Below are positions 8,559 through 16,481 of a DNA stretch of 64,000 bases, one piece after another. The stretch lies in the NCBI GenBank assembly GCA_947474995.1, contig CANJNJ010000001.1, forward strand, positions 16,914 to 80,913, written 5' to 3'. Each line of letters opens with the position of its first letter. Position 1 is the stretch's first letter. The notes below the pieces were generated by a model. The model saw only the letters and a list, made by a program, of their open reading frames with translations, had not been told where the DNA came from and searched no databases. Origin of the DNA: Opitutaceae bacterium. GTDB lineage: Bacteria; Verrucomicrobiota; Verrucomicrobiia; Opitutales; Opitutaceae. A program made the translations under genes and the position numbers.

Positions 8559-9029
8559 TCAGTCGATGAGCGGCCCGTGGTATTCCGCAAAATTACGCGG
8601 CGTTTCGAAAAGGCGTACGCACTGCAGGCGAGCGGGTTTCAGGCGCGGGGCGAGCTCGTGCCAGAAGGCGACCACGAGGTTCTCGGTCGTGGGAATAATG
8701 CCGCGCAGGAAAGGCACTTCCTCGTTCAAATTCCGGTGGTCGCATGGGTCCACCACGGCCGCGTGCAAAATTCGCTTCAAATCGCCCAGGTCAATCAGGT
8801 AACCGGTCTGGGGGTCGGGGGTGCCGCGGACCGAGACTTCTAAGATGTAATTATGCCCATGCCAGTTCGGGTTGGAGCACAGGCCATAGCGTCGGACGTT
8901 CCAACGGTGGCTCTTGCTCGGATTATAGAGCCGATGCGCCGAGTTGAAATGCACTTGCCGCGTGACGGTTACGACCCCCGCCAGAACACGGGGCACCGCG
9001 GGATTCCTGTGCGTTGGTTTTGTGGACAC
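8559..9029 (-). CDS. 6-pyruvoyl-tetrahydropterin synthase-like protein (COG0720), copy 1
   Basis: 156 residues. T-fold enzyme acting on dihydroneopterin triphosphate, the product of FolE2 encoded next to it. Zinc ligands are His32 (HFNSAHRL), His57 and His59 (WHGHNY); the catalytic Cys51 lies six residues before His57, giving C-x5-HGH. Asp97-His98 (CDHRNLN) and Glu142 (FETPRNF) complete the active site. That spacing and the segments GYLIDLGDLK and TTENL resemble animal PTPS; as I recall, QueD has C-x3-HGH. The likely product is 6-pyruvoyl-tetrahydropterin, though a QueD role in queuosine synthesis cannot be excluded. Start of the first-copy pterin cassette on the minus strand. Confidence 0.9.
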   Translation of the reverse strand: MSTKPTHRNPAVPRVLAGVVTVTRQVHFNSAHRLYNPSKSHRWNVRRYGLCSNPNWHGHNYILEVSVRGTPDPQTGYLIDLGDLKRILHAAVVDPCDHRNLNEEVPFLRGIIPTTENLVVAFWHELAPRLKPARLQCVRLFETPRNFAEYHGPLID

Positions 9030-9432
9030 GTTTCTAAGGGTTGAAGAGGGCCGGCCTGTTTAGTGGGAACGTGGCAATCGGGCGCCGGTTTTTTTCACCG
9101 CCGAACAACCAATCGATCCTACTACGAACTTCGGGGAAGGGCGGATGCTCTGGCCCGCTTAACGATGGAGGCGCGGGTAGAGGTTTTCGATTTCCGACCA
9201 GACCTCGTGCCCTAGTGGGGCTTTGGCGCGGAAGGTTTCCGGCGCACGCCAAGGAGCAATGAAGGCCATCAGGCCCCGCCCTCGTCAGCCAGTTGCCCGC
9301 GATTGGCTCACGCGAACCCGGTCCGGTGACGGCGCCGCTCACTCGGAAATTCGCGGCTTGCGGCCACTCGCGATGCGAAGTTTTCTCGTCGCAGGTTGAG
9401 CCGACTGGGTCGCTCCTTCTCGCCTTATTACC
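9030..9432. other. Intergenic stretch between divergent PTPS and DoxX-like genes
   Basis: About 400 bases that should hold the promoters of the pterin cassette (minus) and the DoxX-like gene (plus). No clear -35/-10 pair seen. A 36-codon minus-strand frame starting at ATG near 9272 has no known relatives that I recognise and is not called. Confidence 0.4.
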
Positions 9433-9795
9433 ATGCCCTATCTCCGCCTTTTCTTGCAGCTGACCGTGGCGCTGGGAATTCTGAATGTCTGGCTGCTGCG
9501 CTCGGGCCAGGCGACGCCGTTTCGCGGTGGTGATGCGAAGACCCTAAGCGAGGAATTCGCCGCCTACAGACTGCCCTCCTGGTTTATGTGCTTGGTCGGC
9601 GTGCTCAAGGTGGGGCTCGCGCTTGCCCTCCTGTCTGCGCTTTGGCTCCACCGCTTGGCGCAGCCGGCTGCCATCGCCCTCGGCCTGCTCATGCTGGGGG
9701 CGTTCGTCATGCACCTCAAAGTGCAAGACCCGGTCAAGAAAGCGCTGCCCTCGATCGCCGTCCTCGCGATGTGCGCCGCGATTGCGCTGCTATAA
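9433..9795 (+). CDS. DoxX-like small integral membrane protein
   Basis: 120 residues with four hydrophobic segments (about 5-20, 48-69, 73-94, 100-120), the size and layout of the DoxX-like family. The segment EEFAAYRLPSWF followed by a helix rich in Gly, Ala and Leu recalls the family motif. Function of these proteins is poorly known; some take part in quinone or thiosulfate redox. Its stop codon overlaps that of a homologous gene on the other strand by six bases. Confidence 0.75.
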   Translation: MPYLRLFLQLTVALGILNVWLLRSGQATPFRGGDAKTLSEEFAAYRLPSWFMCLVGVLKVGLALALLSALWLHRLAQPAAIALGLLMLGAFVMHLKVQDPVKKALPSIAVLAMCAAIALL

Positions 9796-10236
9796 CGGAT
9801 CGGCCGGGCAGAACGACGCCCAACACAAGTAGGCATTCAGCGCCAGGTAGAGCAGCGCTGGTGTCGTTTGGAGCAGCGTGTCTTTGATTCTAATTCGAAC
9901 GACGACCGCGACCAGCATCATTAGGGCAAGCCCGCCCGACGCCGCGCGCCCGATCCACGGCTGGTCCAGGCCGGCGACCAAACCGAGCGCCGCGCCCAAT
10001 TGCAGCGCGCCGACCAGCGCGCGCTGCGACCCAAGGCGGTAGCGGTCGAACTCCCCTTTGATGTAGGTCGAAAGAAAGCATGCCGCACCATAGCCGAGGA
10101 AGGAAACGGCGGAGAAAAGCATCAGGGCGAAGTTCAAGCGCGCAACCGTAGCGCGTCCTGACGCCGGCGGACACCCAATTCCGGCAGCCAACCTCCCGAA
10201 GGCGGCAGCGCTTCCTCCCAGGCTGCGGGTCTTCAC
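9790..10236 (-). CDS. DoxX-like small integral membrane protein, convergent homologue
   Basis: 148 residues from the ATG at 10236, but the first 33 residues are Gly/Ala/Arg-rich and may be upstream sequence; a start close to NFALMLFSAVSFLGYG would give the usual 115 or so residues. Four hydrophobic segments and GEFDRYRLGSQR parallel EEFAAYRLPSWF of the plus-strand gene at 9433, with matching C-terminal helices. The two genes meet tail to tail with a six-base overlap. Function unknown. Confidence 0.65.
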   Translation of the reverse strand: MKTRSLGGSAAAFGRLAAGIGCPPASGRATVARLNFALMLFSAVSFLGYGAACFLSTYIKGEFDRYRLGSQRALVGALQLGAALGLVAGLDQPWIGRAASGGLALMMLVAVVVRIRIKDTLLQTTPALLYLALNAYLCWASFCPADPL

Positions 10237-10364
10237 TCCACCCGCTCCGGGCAGATGCAGTGGGTCATGCGCCGTTGACCGGTCAACAGCCCCCTGGCGG
10301 ATTCATCCCCGCCGCGAAGATCGAATTTCCGATTAGTTGGACCGTATCCGGCCGCACCGAAGAA

Positions 10365-10463
10365 TCATTTGTCCAATTTCTTCATTCCCTGTAAGGCCGC
10401 GTAGAAAGCGATTCCGAACAGGACCATGATGAGCGAGGCAAAGTAGGGAATTAGGTCACTCAT
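10365..10463 (-). CDS. 32-residue single-helix membrane peptide
   Basis: Reading from the ATG at 10463 gives a 32-residue peptide starting MSDLIPYFASLIMVLFGI and ending KKLDK, with one hydrophobic helix (about 5-22). Its start overlaps the stop of the upstream 61-residue gene by eight bases (ATGAGTGA), a usual sign of translational coupling. It is too short for most gene callers. No function can be given. Confidence 0.55.
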   Translation of the reverse strand: MSDLIPYFASLIMVLFGIAFYAALQGMKKLDK

Positions 10464-10641
10464 TTTTCGTGGAGCCGATCAGTTTTAAATAGATTCCGAA
10501 ACAGAGAATTGAAGGAACCCAAATCCCAACAAAGATCGCCTCTTGTTTCTGCCCTTGGAAAAAAGTAATTTCCGAGAAGATAAGGGAAAGAAATGCGGCG
10601 ACGAACAATAATTTGTCAGTGAGCGAGAATTTTTTGAACAT
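10456..10641 (-). CDS. 61-residue hypothetical membrane protein
   Basis: 61 residues with two hydrophobic segments, LLFVAAFLSLIFS (about 11-24) and FVGIWVPSILCFGIYLKLI (about 37-55). A plausible purine-rich ribosome binding site precedes the ATG at 10641. The gene and the 32-residue gene it overlaps are visibly AT-richer than the rest of the window, which hints at transfer from a different genome. I have seen similar short proteins in Bacteroidota and Verrucomicrobiota but cannot name a family. Confidence 0.6.
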   Translation of the reverse strand: MFKKFSLTDKLLFVAAFLSLIFSEITFFQGQKQEAIFVGIWVPSILCFGIYLKLIGSTKNE

Positions 10642-10868
10642 GGTGGAGGTTTTCCTACAAGGATTGAGGGATTTAGGTGATTGGAGGAAATCCCTTGGTG
10701 GAGACGCTTAGCGAAAATAAGGCTTACGTGATGTCAAATTTTCCGTCTGGCAAATATTTTCGGGCGCGTCCGGTAGATGCATCCGTCGAACGCATTCGCG
10801 CGTTGCAGTGCCGGAACCGAAGCCATGTCGGCGCCGGTTTCGCTCAATCCAAAACAACCCTGGTTCCC

Positions 10869-11336
10869 ATGAAGCTACGTTCCCTGTTTGCCACCCTCGC
10901 TCTCTGCACCGGTCTGGTCTCCGCGGTTTCCGCACAGACGGTCGTGGAAATTGCCATCGGCTCGCCCGATCACACCACGCTCGTCGCCGCCGTGAAGGCC
11001 GCCGGGCTCGTTGAAACCCTAAGCGGGCCCGGCCCCTTCACGGTTTTCGCGCCGACCAACGCCGCCTTTGCCAAGCTGCCCGCCGGTACGGTGGAATCGC
11101 TTTTGCTGCCCGAGAATAAGGCCAAGCTCGTCGCGATTCTCACCTACCACGTCGTTCCCGCCAAAGTCATGGCGGCCGATGTAAAGACCGGCGAAGCGCC
11201 CTCGGTTAACGGCAAGAAGCTCACGCTGAAGGCCGACGCCATGGGCGTGTCGGTCAATGGCGCCAAAGTCATCGCGGCGGATCTGGTTGGCAGCAATGGC
11301 GTGGTCCACGTCGTGGACACTGTAATCCTCCCGTAA
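10869..11336 (+). CDS. Secreted fasciclin (FAS1) domain protein
   Basis: 155 residues from the ATG at 10869, chosen because it begins a signal peptide ([22 protein letters not shown]); the frame is open further upstream but that part is not protein-like. One FAS1 domain fills the rest: [17 protein letters not shown] (first conserved box), [19 protein letters not shown] (the TYHVV box) and [13 protein letters not shown] at the end. FAS1 proteins are secreted adhesion or stress-related proteins; in bacteria they occur in photo-oxidative stress gene groups. Stands alone between the small membrane genes and the photolyase operon. Confidence 0.92.
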   Translation: MKLRSLFATLALCTGLVSAVSAQTVVEIAIGSPDHTTLVAAVKAAGLVETLSGPGPFTVFAPTNAAFAKLPAGTVESLLLPENKAKLVAILTYHVVPAKVMAADVKTGEAPSVNGKKLTLKADAMGVSVNGAKVIAADLVGSNGVVHVVDTVILP

Positions 11337-11707
11337 CGAGCGGGGGCGCGGTTCTGCTTAGAAATTTCCTCCCACTCATCCGAGGCGGTGAGGTGGTCCG
11401 GCGGTCTTACTGCACGATCACTTCGCCGTCCCGGTTTTCGCTTTGTCGAACGCGTTTACTTTCGAGCTCCGTTCCGAACCAATCGCTTTGTGTTTCCGAC
11501 TGGCTGAATTTCTCCCGCCATGGCTGCTCATCAAGCGTGTCCACCTGCACCGCTGGGTGCTGCGGAGTTGAGTTGAGTGGCCCCTTTTTATTGGCATGAA
11601 TCGTTCACATCCGGATTCGTCGAGCGGCTGGAGGTTTGCGGCCCGGTGGGCCAAGCCCAGCCTCGAAAAACGCCCGGCATGTTAAATCGCGATCCACTCG
11701 CGGCGGT
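11337..11707. other. Intergenic stretch upstream of the photolyase operon
   Basis: About 370 bases that should contain the promoter of the six-gene operon starting at 11708. No light-responsive operator (for example a LitR/CarH-type palindrome) or clear promoter was recognised by eye, and no gene is supported here. Confidence 0.4.
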
Positions 11708-12471
11708 ATGACGTGGTCGACTGAAATGTATTCTCCGCCGACCCAGCCGGCCGAAGGTTCTCCAACCCTCACGCGGCGTAGCGAATTGCAACAGCGTCCC
11801 GCCGGCCGGCTGGCCGGGCGGCACCGCTGGAATCAACTGATTTTTGCGCACTGGAACGTCGATCCGGCTGCGGTGCAGGCGTCCCTGCCGCGCGGGCTCT
11901 ATGTCGATACGTTTGCCGGCGTGGCCTACCTCGGGATTGTGCCGTTCGCGATGGAGCGCTTCCGCCCCGCGTGGCTTCCACTCCTGCCGGGGTTGTCGTG
12001 GTTTCTCGAGCTCAACGTTTTCACTTACGTCTTTGATGAGAACGGGCAGCCCGGCGTTTGGTTCTATTCGCTCGATTGCAACCAGGCTTTCGCGGTTGCG
12101 ATCGCGCAGCGCTTTTTCTCTCTGCCCTATTGCCCTGCGCGCAGGGCGGCGTCGCTCCCTGACGGCGAGATTCACTACAAGTGCCAGCGCCGCGACGAAG
12201 CCGCCCGGCCTTGCGCTATGCCTGGACTCCAGGCCCAAAGGCCGCGGCCGTCGCGCCGGGCTCGCTCGAGTTTCTTCTGGTGGAGCGGTATTTGCTCTTT
12301 GCCGCCGACCCGGCGGGTCGCCTGTATCCCGGACGGGGACATCATGCGCCCGATCGCGTCTCGTCACCGAGGGTTTCGGAGTTTTCGGTCGAGCCGGCGT
12401 CCGTGCTGGCCGCGCTGCCGGTCGCCGTTTCCATCTTTCCTCTCGTGCGCATGCATCGCTCCTCCCCATGA
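11708..12471 (+). pseudogene. DUF2071 (YqjF-like) gene broken by a -1 frameshift
   Basis: From the ATG at 11708 the frame encodes a typical DUF2071 N-terminal half (WNQLIFAHWNVDPAAVQASL, VAYLGIVPFAMERFRP, FFSLPYC, GEIHYKCQRRD). Near 12185-12215 the family sequence moves to another frame, where RYAWTPG, PGSLEFLLVERYLLFAA and SEFSVEPASVLAALP form the proper C-terminal half, ending at TGA 12469-12471. One missing base would explain it. The restored stop overlaps the ATG of the next gene (ATGA), so the downstream frame is the native end. Either a recent mutation or a sequencing error. DUF2071 function is unknown. Confidence 0.8.
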
Positions 12472-13340
12472 ACACAGTTAACGACACGCCTGTCTGGCTC
12501 ATCACCGGGTGTTCGACCGGGCTCGGTCGCGCGCTCGCCGCGCGTGTGCTGGCCCGGGGGTATCGCCTCATCGCGACCGCCCGCCATCCGGAGACGCTCG
12601 CTGAATTGGTTGCCGTGGATCCAAGCCGGTGTCGGGCGCTCGCGCTCGATGTTGCGGACGCGCCCCAGGTCGCGGCCGCAGTCGCGCAGGCGGCGGAGGC
12701 CTTTGGCCGCCTGGACGTGGTGGTGAACAACGCCGGCTACGGCTTGATCGGTGCCGTCGAGGAATACGACGAGGCGCAAATCGCGCGCAATTTTGAGACG
12801 AATTTTTTCGGCGCGCTGCGGGTGATTCGCGCCGCCCTGCCGATCTTGCGCTCCCAGCGGTACGGACATTTCGTGAACGTTAGCGCGGCGGCCGTCATCG
12901 CCAACTACCCCGGCTTTTCCATCTACGGAGCAACCAAGTGGGCGCTCGAGGGCGTTTCGGAATCGCTCGCGGCGGAAGTCCGCCCGTTAGGGCTGAAGGT
13001 GACGATCGTGCAACCCGGTCCCTTTCGCACGGATTTCATTGCGCGGTCGCTCGAACGCGCGACTGGGTCGATCGCCGACTACGATCCGTCGAGCGGAAAG
13101 TTCCGTCGCTTCCTCGAAACGATGAACGGCCGGCAACCGGGCGATCCCGCGAAGGCCGCCGACGCCATCATCGACGCCGTGACATCAGAGAATCCGCCGC
13201 TGCGTCTCGTGCTCGGCAAATACGCGATCGACAAAACCCGCCGGAAACTCGCGGCGGCGGCGCGGGAACTCGACGCGGGCGTCGCCGCCGGCCTGGCGAC
13301 GGAATTCCCAATGGACGGCGACGCGAAGGCGAGGCGATGA
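12468..13340 (+). CDS. SDR family NAD(P)-dependent oxidoreductase in photolyase operon
   Basis: 290 residues from the ATG at 12468; the open frame continues upstream but that part overlaps the DUF2071 gene. Classical short-chain dehydrogenase: nucleotide motif TGCSTGLGRALA, NNAG (in VVVNNAGYGLIGAVEEYDE), and active-site YGATK with Tyr and Lys four residues apart. C-terminal part (QPGPFRTDFIARSL) is usual for retinol-dehydrogenase-like SDRs. Start and stop both overlap neighbouring genes by ATGA, so it is translationally coupled with DUF2071 and the photolyase. Substrate unknown. Confidence 0.93.
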   Translation: MNTVNDTPVWLITGCSTGLGRALAARVLARGYRLIATARHPETLAELVAVDPSRCRALALDVADAPQVAAAVAQAAEAFGRLDVVVNNAGYGLIGAVEEYDEAQIARNFETNFFGALRVIRAALPILRSQRYGHFVNVSAAAVIANYPGFSIYGATKWALEGVSESLAAEVRPLGLKVTIVQPGPFRTDFIARSLERATGSIADYDPSSGKFRRFLETMNGRQPGDPAKAADAIIDAVTSENPPLRLVLGKYAIDKTRRKLAAAARELDAGVAAGLATEFPMDGDAKARR

Positions 13341-14926
13341 GCGTGGCAAAAGCAGTGCGTGTGCTCGTGGTGGTACTCGGGGATCAGCTGGATGCAGAGT
13401 CGTCGGCGCTCGACGGCTTTGAACCCCAACGGGACGTGATCTGGATGGCGGAGGTGGCGGAGGAATCGGAGCACGTCTGGACGAGCCAACCGCGAATCGC
13501 GGTGTTTTTGGCGGCGATGCGGCACTTTCGCGACGCGCAAAAAAGATTGGGTCGGCGGGTCAACTACACGGAGCTCGACGCGGCCGGGAACACGCAGACG
13601 CTGGCGGCGGAGTTGGCGCGGGCGGTGGCCGAGTTGAAGCCGGAACGGTTGATCATGGCGGAGGCGGGCGAATGGCGCGTGCAGGAAATGATCACCGCGG
13701 CGGCGAAAACGGCGAATCTGCCACTGGAGGTGCGGGTCGACCGGCACTTTTTTCAGACCCGGGCGGATTTTGCCGCCCACGCCGCCGGCCGGAAAATGTT
13801 ACGGCTGGAATTCTTCTACCGCGAGGTGCGGCGCAAGCATCGCGTGCTGCTCGACAAAAAAGGCGAGCCCGAGGGCGGGGAGTGGAATTACGACCGCGAC
13901 AATCGCGGGAGTTTCCAAAAGGGCGGGCCGAAGGCGGAGAAACTGCGCGCGCCCGCGCTGACTAAGCCCGATGCGATCACGCAGGCGGTGCTGGTGCTGG
14001 TGGCGAAGCGTTTCGCCAGCCATCCGGGAGAGCTCAAGGAGTTCGCGTGGCCAGTGACGCCGGAGGACGCGCGGGCGACGCTGCGGGATTTTATCGCGCA
14101 GCGCCTGCCGAACTTCGGCCAATTTCAGGACGCGATGTGGACGGAAGAGCCGTGGCTGTTTCATTCCCGGATCTCGGCGGCGATGAATTTGAAATTACTC
14201 AACCCGCGCGAAGTCGTGGCGGCGGCGGAGCAGGCGTATCGTGAAGGGAAGGTGCACCTCGCCAGTGCGGAGGGATTTATCCGCCAGATCCTCGGCTGGC
14301 GGGAGTATGTGCGCGGAATTTATTGGCACCACATGCCGCGCTACCTCGGACTCAACGCGCTGGGGGCGAAGGAAAAATTGCCGGAGTTTTATTGGACCGG
14401 AAAGTGTGAGATGAACTGTCTGCGCCAGAGTATCGGGCAGACCTTGGAACACGGCTACGCACATCATATCCAGCGGCTGATGGTCACGGGGCTCTATGCG
14501 CTGCTGCTCGGAGTCGATCCGCAGAAAGTCCATGCGTGGTATCTGGCGGTCTACGTGGATGCGGTCGAGTGGGTGGAACTGCCGAACACGCTCGGGATGT
14601 CGCAGTATGGTGACGGCGGGATCATGGCCTCGAAGCCGTATGCGGCGACGGGCAAGTATATCAACCGGATGAGCAATTATTGTGCGGGGTGCCGGTTTGA
14701 TCCGGCGAAGTCGGGGGGGGATGACGCCTGCCCGTTTACTACGCTGTATTGGGATTTTTTGCTGCGGCACGAGCCGTTGCTCGCGAAGAACCAGCGGATG
14801 GCGTTGCAGGTAAAAAATATTGCCCGGCTCAAGCCCGCGGAGCGCACGGCGATTCAAGCGCGGGCCCAGGAAATCAAGGACCACGGCGGGGCGCCGACGC
14901 CAGCGGGTGGACTATTGGCGCTTTAA
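13337..14926 (+). CDS. phrB: FeS-type bacterial (6-4) photolyase/cryptochrome (PhrB family)
   Basis: 529 residues from the ATG at 13337, inside the ATGA overlap with the SDR gene; a longer frame opens at 12938 but would overlap the SDR. N-terminal alpha/beta antenna domain (VVVLGDQLDAESSAL), then the helical FAD domain (AEGFIRQILGWREYVRGIYW, GYAHHIQRLMVTGLYALL, YVDAVEWVELPNTLGMSQY). Cys361, Cys449, Cys452 and Cys465 match the spacing that I recall for the four [4Fe-4S] cysteines of Agrobacterium PhrB (350, 438, 441, 454). Members repair (6-4) pyrimidine photoproducts or act as photoreceptors and bind FAD and 6,7-dimethyl-8-ribityllumazine. Core of the proposed light-response operon. Confidence 0.95.
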   Translation: MSVAKAVRVLVVVLGDQLDAESSALDGFEPQRDVIWMAEVAEESEHVWTSQPRIAVFLAAMRHFRDAQKRLGRRVNYTELDAAGNTQTLAAELARAVAELKPERLIMAEAGEWRVQEMITAAAKTANLPLEVRVDRHFFQTRADFAAHAAGRKMLRLEFFYREVRRKHRVLLDKKGEPEGGEWNYDRDNRGSFQKGGPKAEKLRAPALTKPDAITQAVLVLVAKRFASHPGELKEFAWPVTPEDARATLRDFIAQRLPNFGQFQDAMWTEEPWLFHSRISAAMNLKLLNPREVVAAAEQAYREGKVHLASAEGFIRQILGWREYVRGIYWHHMPRYLGLNALGAKEKLPEFYWTGKCEMNCLRQSIGQTLEHGYAHHIQRLMVTGLYALLLGVDPQKVHAWYLAVYVDAVEWVELPNTLGMSQYGDGGIMASKPYAATGKYINRMSNYCAGCRFDPAKSGGDDACPFTTLYWDFLLRHEPLLAKNQRMALQVKNIARLKPAERTAIQARAQEIKDHGGAPTPAGGLLAL

Positions 14927-14944
14927 GGGGGAGGGATTTGAACG

Positions 14945-15103
14945 ATGCCGAAGCTGCGGAAAAAATCTGATCGGCCGACGAAGCCCTGCGTGGTGTGCGG
15001 GCGGCCATTCACGTGGCGGAAAAAATGGGAGAAAGTTTGGGACGAGGTAAAGTTCTGTTCGGATGCGTGCCGGATGCTGAAGCACGGAGGCGCCCGTGGC
15101 TGA
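14945..15103 (+). CDS. DUF2256 small zinc-ribbon protein
   Basis: 52 residues, too short for many gene callers. Starts at ATG 14945, 18 bases after the photolyase stop, and ends at TGA 15101-15103. Sequence features: basic MPKLRKKSDRPTKPC start, a CVVCGRPFTWRKKWEKVWD core and a CSDAC pair, giving four cysteines for one zinc site, as in DUF2256 (COG4338). This family is regularly encoded beside FeS photolyases, which supports the call; its function is unknown. Its last eight bases overlap the GTG start of the next gene. Confidence 0.9.
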   Translation: MPKLRKKSDRPTKPCVVCGRPFTWRKKWEKVWDEVKFCSDACRMLKHGGARG

Positions 15104-16475
15104 CGAAGTCTTCACGAAGAGCGTGCGAATTGCGCGGCCGGCGGCCGAGGTGTTTGCCTGGCACGAGCGCCCGGGAGCCTTTGGGCGGTTGTGTCCACCG
15201 TGGGAACGCGTGGAGGTGACGCGGCACGTGGGTGGGATTCGCGACGGGGCGCGGGTTTCGTTGCGCACCAAGATCGGGCCGGTGTGGGCCAAGTGGGAGA
15301 TCGAGCACCGGGATTACGTCGCCGGGCGGCAGTTTCGGGACGTGCTGCTGAGCGGGCCATTTTCCAAATGGGAACATCTGCACCAGATCGCGCCGGACGG
15401 CGAGACCGCCTGCGTGTTGACGGATGAAATTCACTATCGGCTGCCGCTGGGCGCGCTCGGGCGGTGGGGAGGCGCGGCGTTTACCTGGGCACAATTGGAG
15501 CGGATGTTTGATTTTCGGCACGCGGTGACAAAAGCGGATTTGGAAAACGCGGCACACGGATCGTCGAAGTGCGTGTTGATTTCAGGGGCATCGGGTTTGG
15601 TCGGGGGGGCGCTGCGGCCATTTTTGGAAACGCAGGGACACACGGTGCGGACGCTGGTGCGACGGACGGCGCAAAACGACGGCGAGTTTCAATGGGACCC
15701 GGCGGCGGGGACGATGGCGGCGACGGCATTGGCCGGGGTCGATGCGGTGATCCATCTCGGCGGTGAAAATGTGGCGGGTGGGCGTTGGACACTGGCGCGG
15801 AAGACTGCGATCCGGTCGAGTCGCGTCGACGGAACGCGGACCCTGGCCACGGGAATCGCGGCGCGGCCGGTGGGCGGGAGGCCGGAGGTTTTCGTGAGCG
15901 CGGCGGCAGTGGGTTTTTATGGCTCACGGGGCGAGGCGCGGGTGGCAGAAGACGTCGGCTTGGGTGCGGGTTTCCTAGCGGAAGTGTGCGCGGCGTGGGA
16001 AGGAGAACTGGCGGCGGTGGAGGCGCTGGGGGTCCGGACCGTGGCGCTACGGACCGGCGTGGTATTGTCCCCGGCGGGTGGGGCGCTCGCGAAGATGCTG
16101 CCGGCGTTTCTGGTCGGCGCGGGCGGGCGGCTGGGCTCGGGGCGGCAGTGGATGAGTTGGATCACGCCGGACGATTTGGGCGCAATGTATCTGCGCGCCG
16201 TGCTCGATCCGACGTGGCGCGGTGCGTTTAACGCGGTGGCAACAGTCGCGGTGACGAACGCGGAATTTACCGCGACGCTGGCGCGTGTGCTGCGACGCCC
16301 GGCGATGCTTCCAGTGCCGGCCATCGGGTTGAAACTGATCTTTGGCGAGATGGCGGAGGAGACGTTGCTGGCGAGCACGCGGGCGGTGCCGGCTCGGGCG
16401 ACGCAGGCCGGGTTCGCTTGGCGAGAGGCGGAGCTGGCATCAGCGTTGCGCCACGTGTTGGGACGGAAAGGCTGA
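15096..16475 (+). CDS. TIGR01777 family epimerase with N-terminal SRPBCC domain
   Basis: 459 residues from a GTG start overlapping the DUF2256 stop. Residues about 1-150 are a SRPBCC (START-like) hydrophobic-ligand domain. Residues 155-459 are an extended-SDR of the TIGR01777 (YfcH) type: ISGASGLVGGALRPFLE, VIHLGGENVAGGRW, FVSAAAVGFYGSRG, SWITPDDLGAMYLRAV. The two-domain form is common in photolyase-linked clusters of several phyla. Catalytic activity is not established; an NAD(P)-dependent step on a lipid-like compound is plausible because of the START-like domain, but this is inference. Confidence 0.93.
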   Translation: MADEVFTKSVRIARPAAEVFAWHERPGAFGRLCPPWERVEVTRHVGGIRDGARVSLRTKIGPVWAKWEIEHRDYVAGRQFRDVLLSGPFSKWEHLHQIAPDGETACVLTDEIHYRLPLGALGRWGGAAFTWAQLERMFDFRHAVTKADLENAAHGSSKCVLISGASGLVGGALRPFLETQGHTVRTLVRRTAQNDGEFQWDPAAGTMAATALAGVDAVIHLGGENVAGGRWTLARKTAIRSSRVDGTRTLATGIAARPVGGRPEVFVSAAAVGFYGSRGEARVAEDVGLGAGFLAEVCAAWEGELAAVEALGVRTVALRTGVVLSPAGGALAKMLPAFLVGAGGRLGSGRQWMSWITPDDLGAMYLRAVLDPTWRGAFNAVATVAVTNAEFTATLARVLRRPAMLPVPAIGLKLIFGEMAEETLLASTRAVPARATQAGFAWREAELASALRHVLGRKG

Positions 16476-16481
16476 CGCTCG

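Noticed and set aside
11844..12467. Long N-terminal extension of the SDR frame
   Set aside because: The extra 208 residues are out of frame with the DUF2071 gene in the same place and show no domain; the ATG at 12468 fits the ATGA overlap.
12938..13336. Extension of the photolyase frame upstream
   Set aside because: It would overlap the SDR gene by 400 bases and adds Arg-rich, shadow-like sequence.
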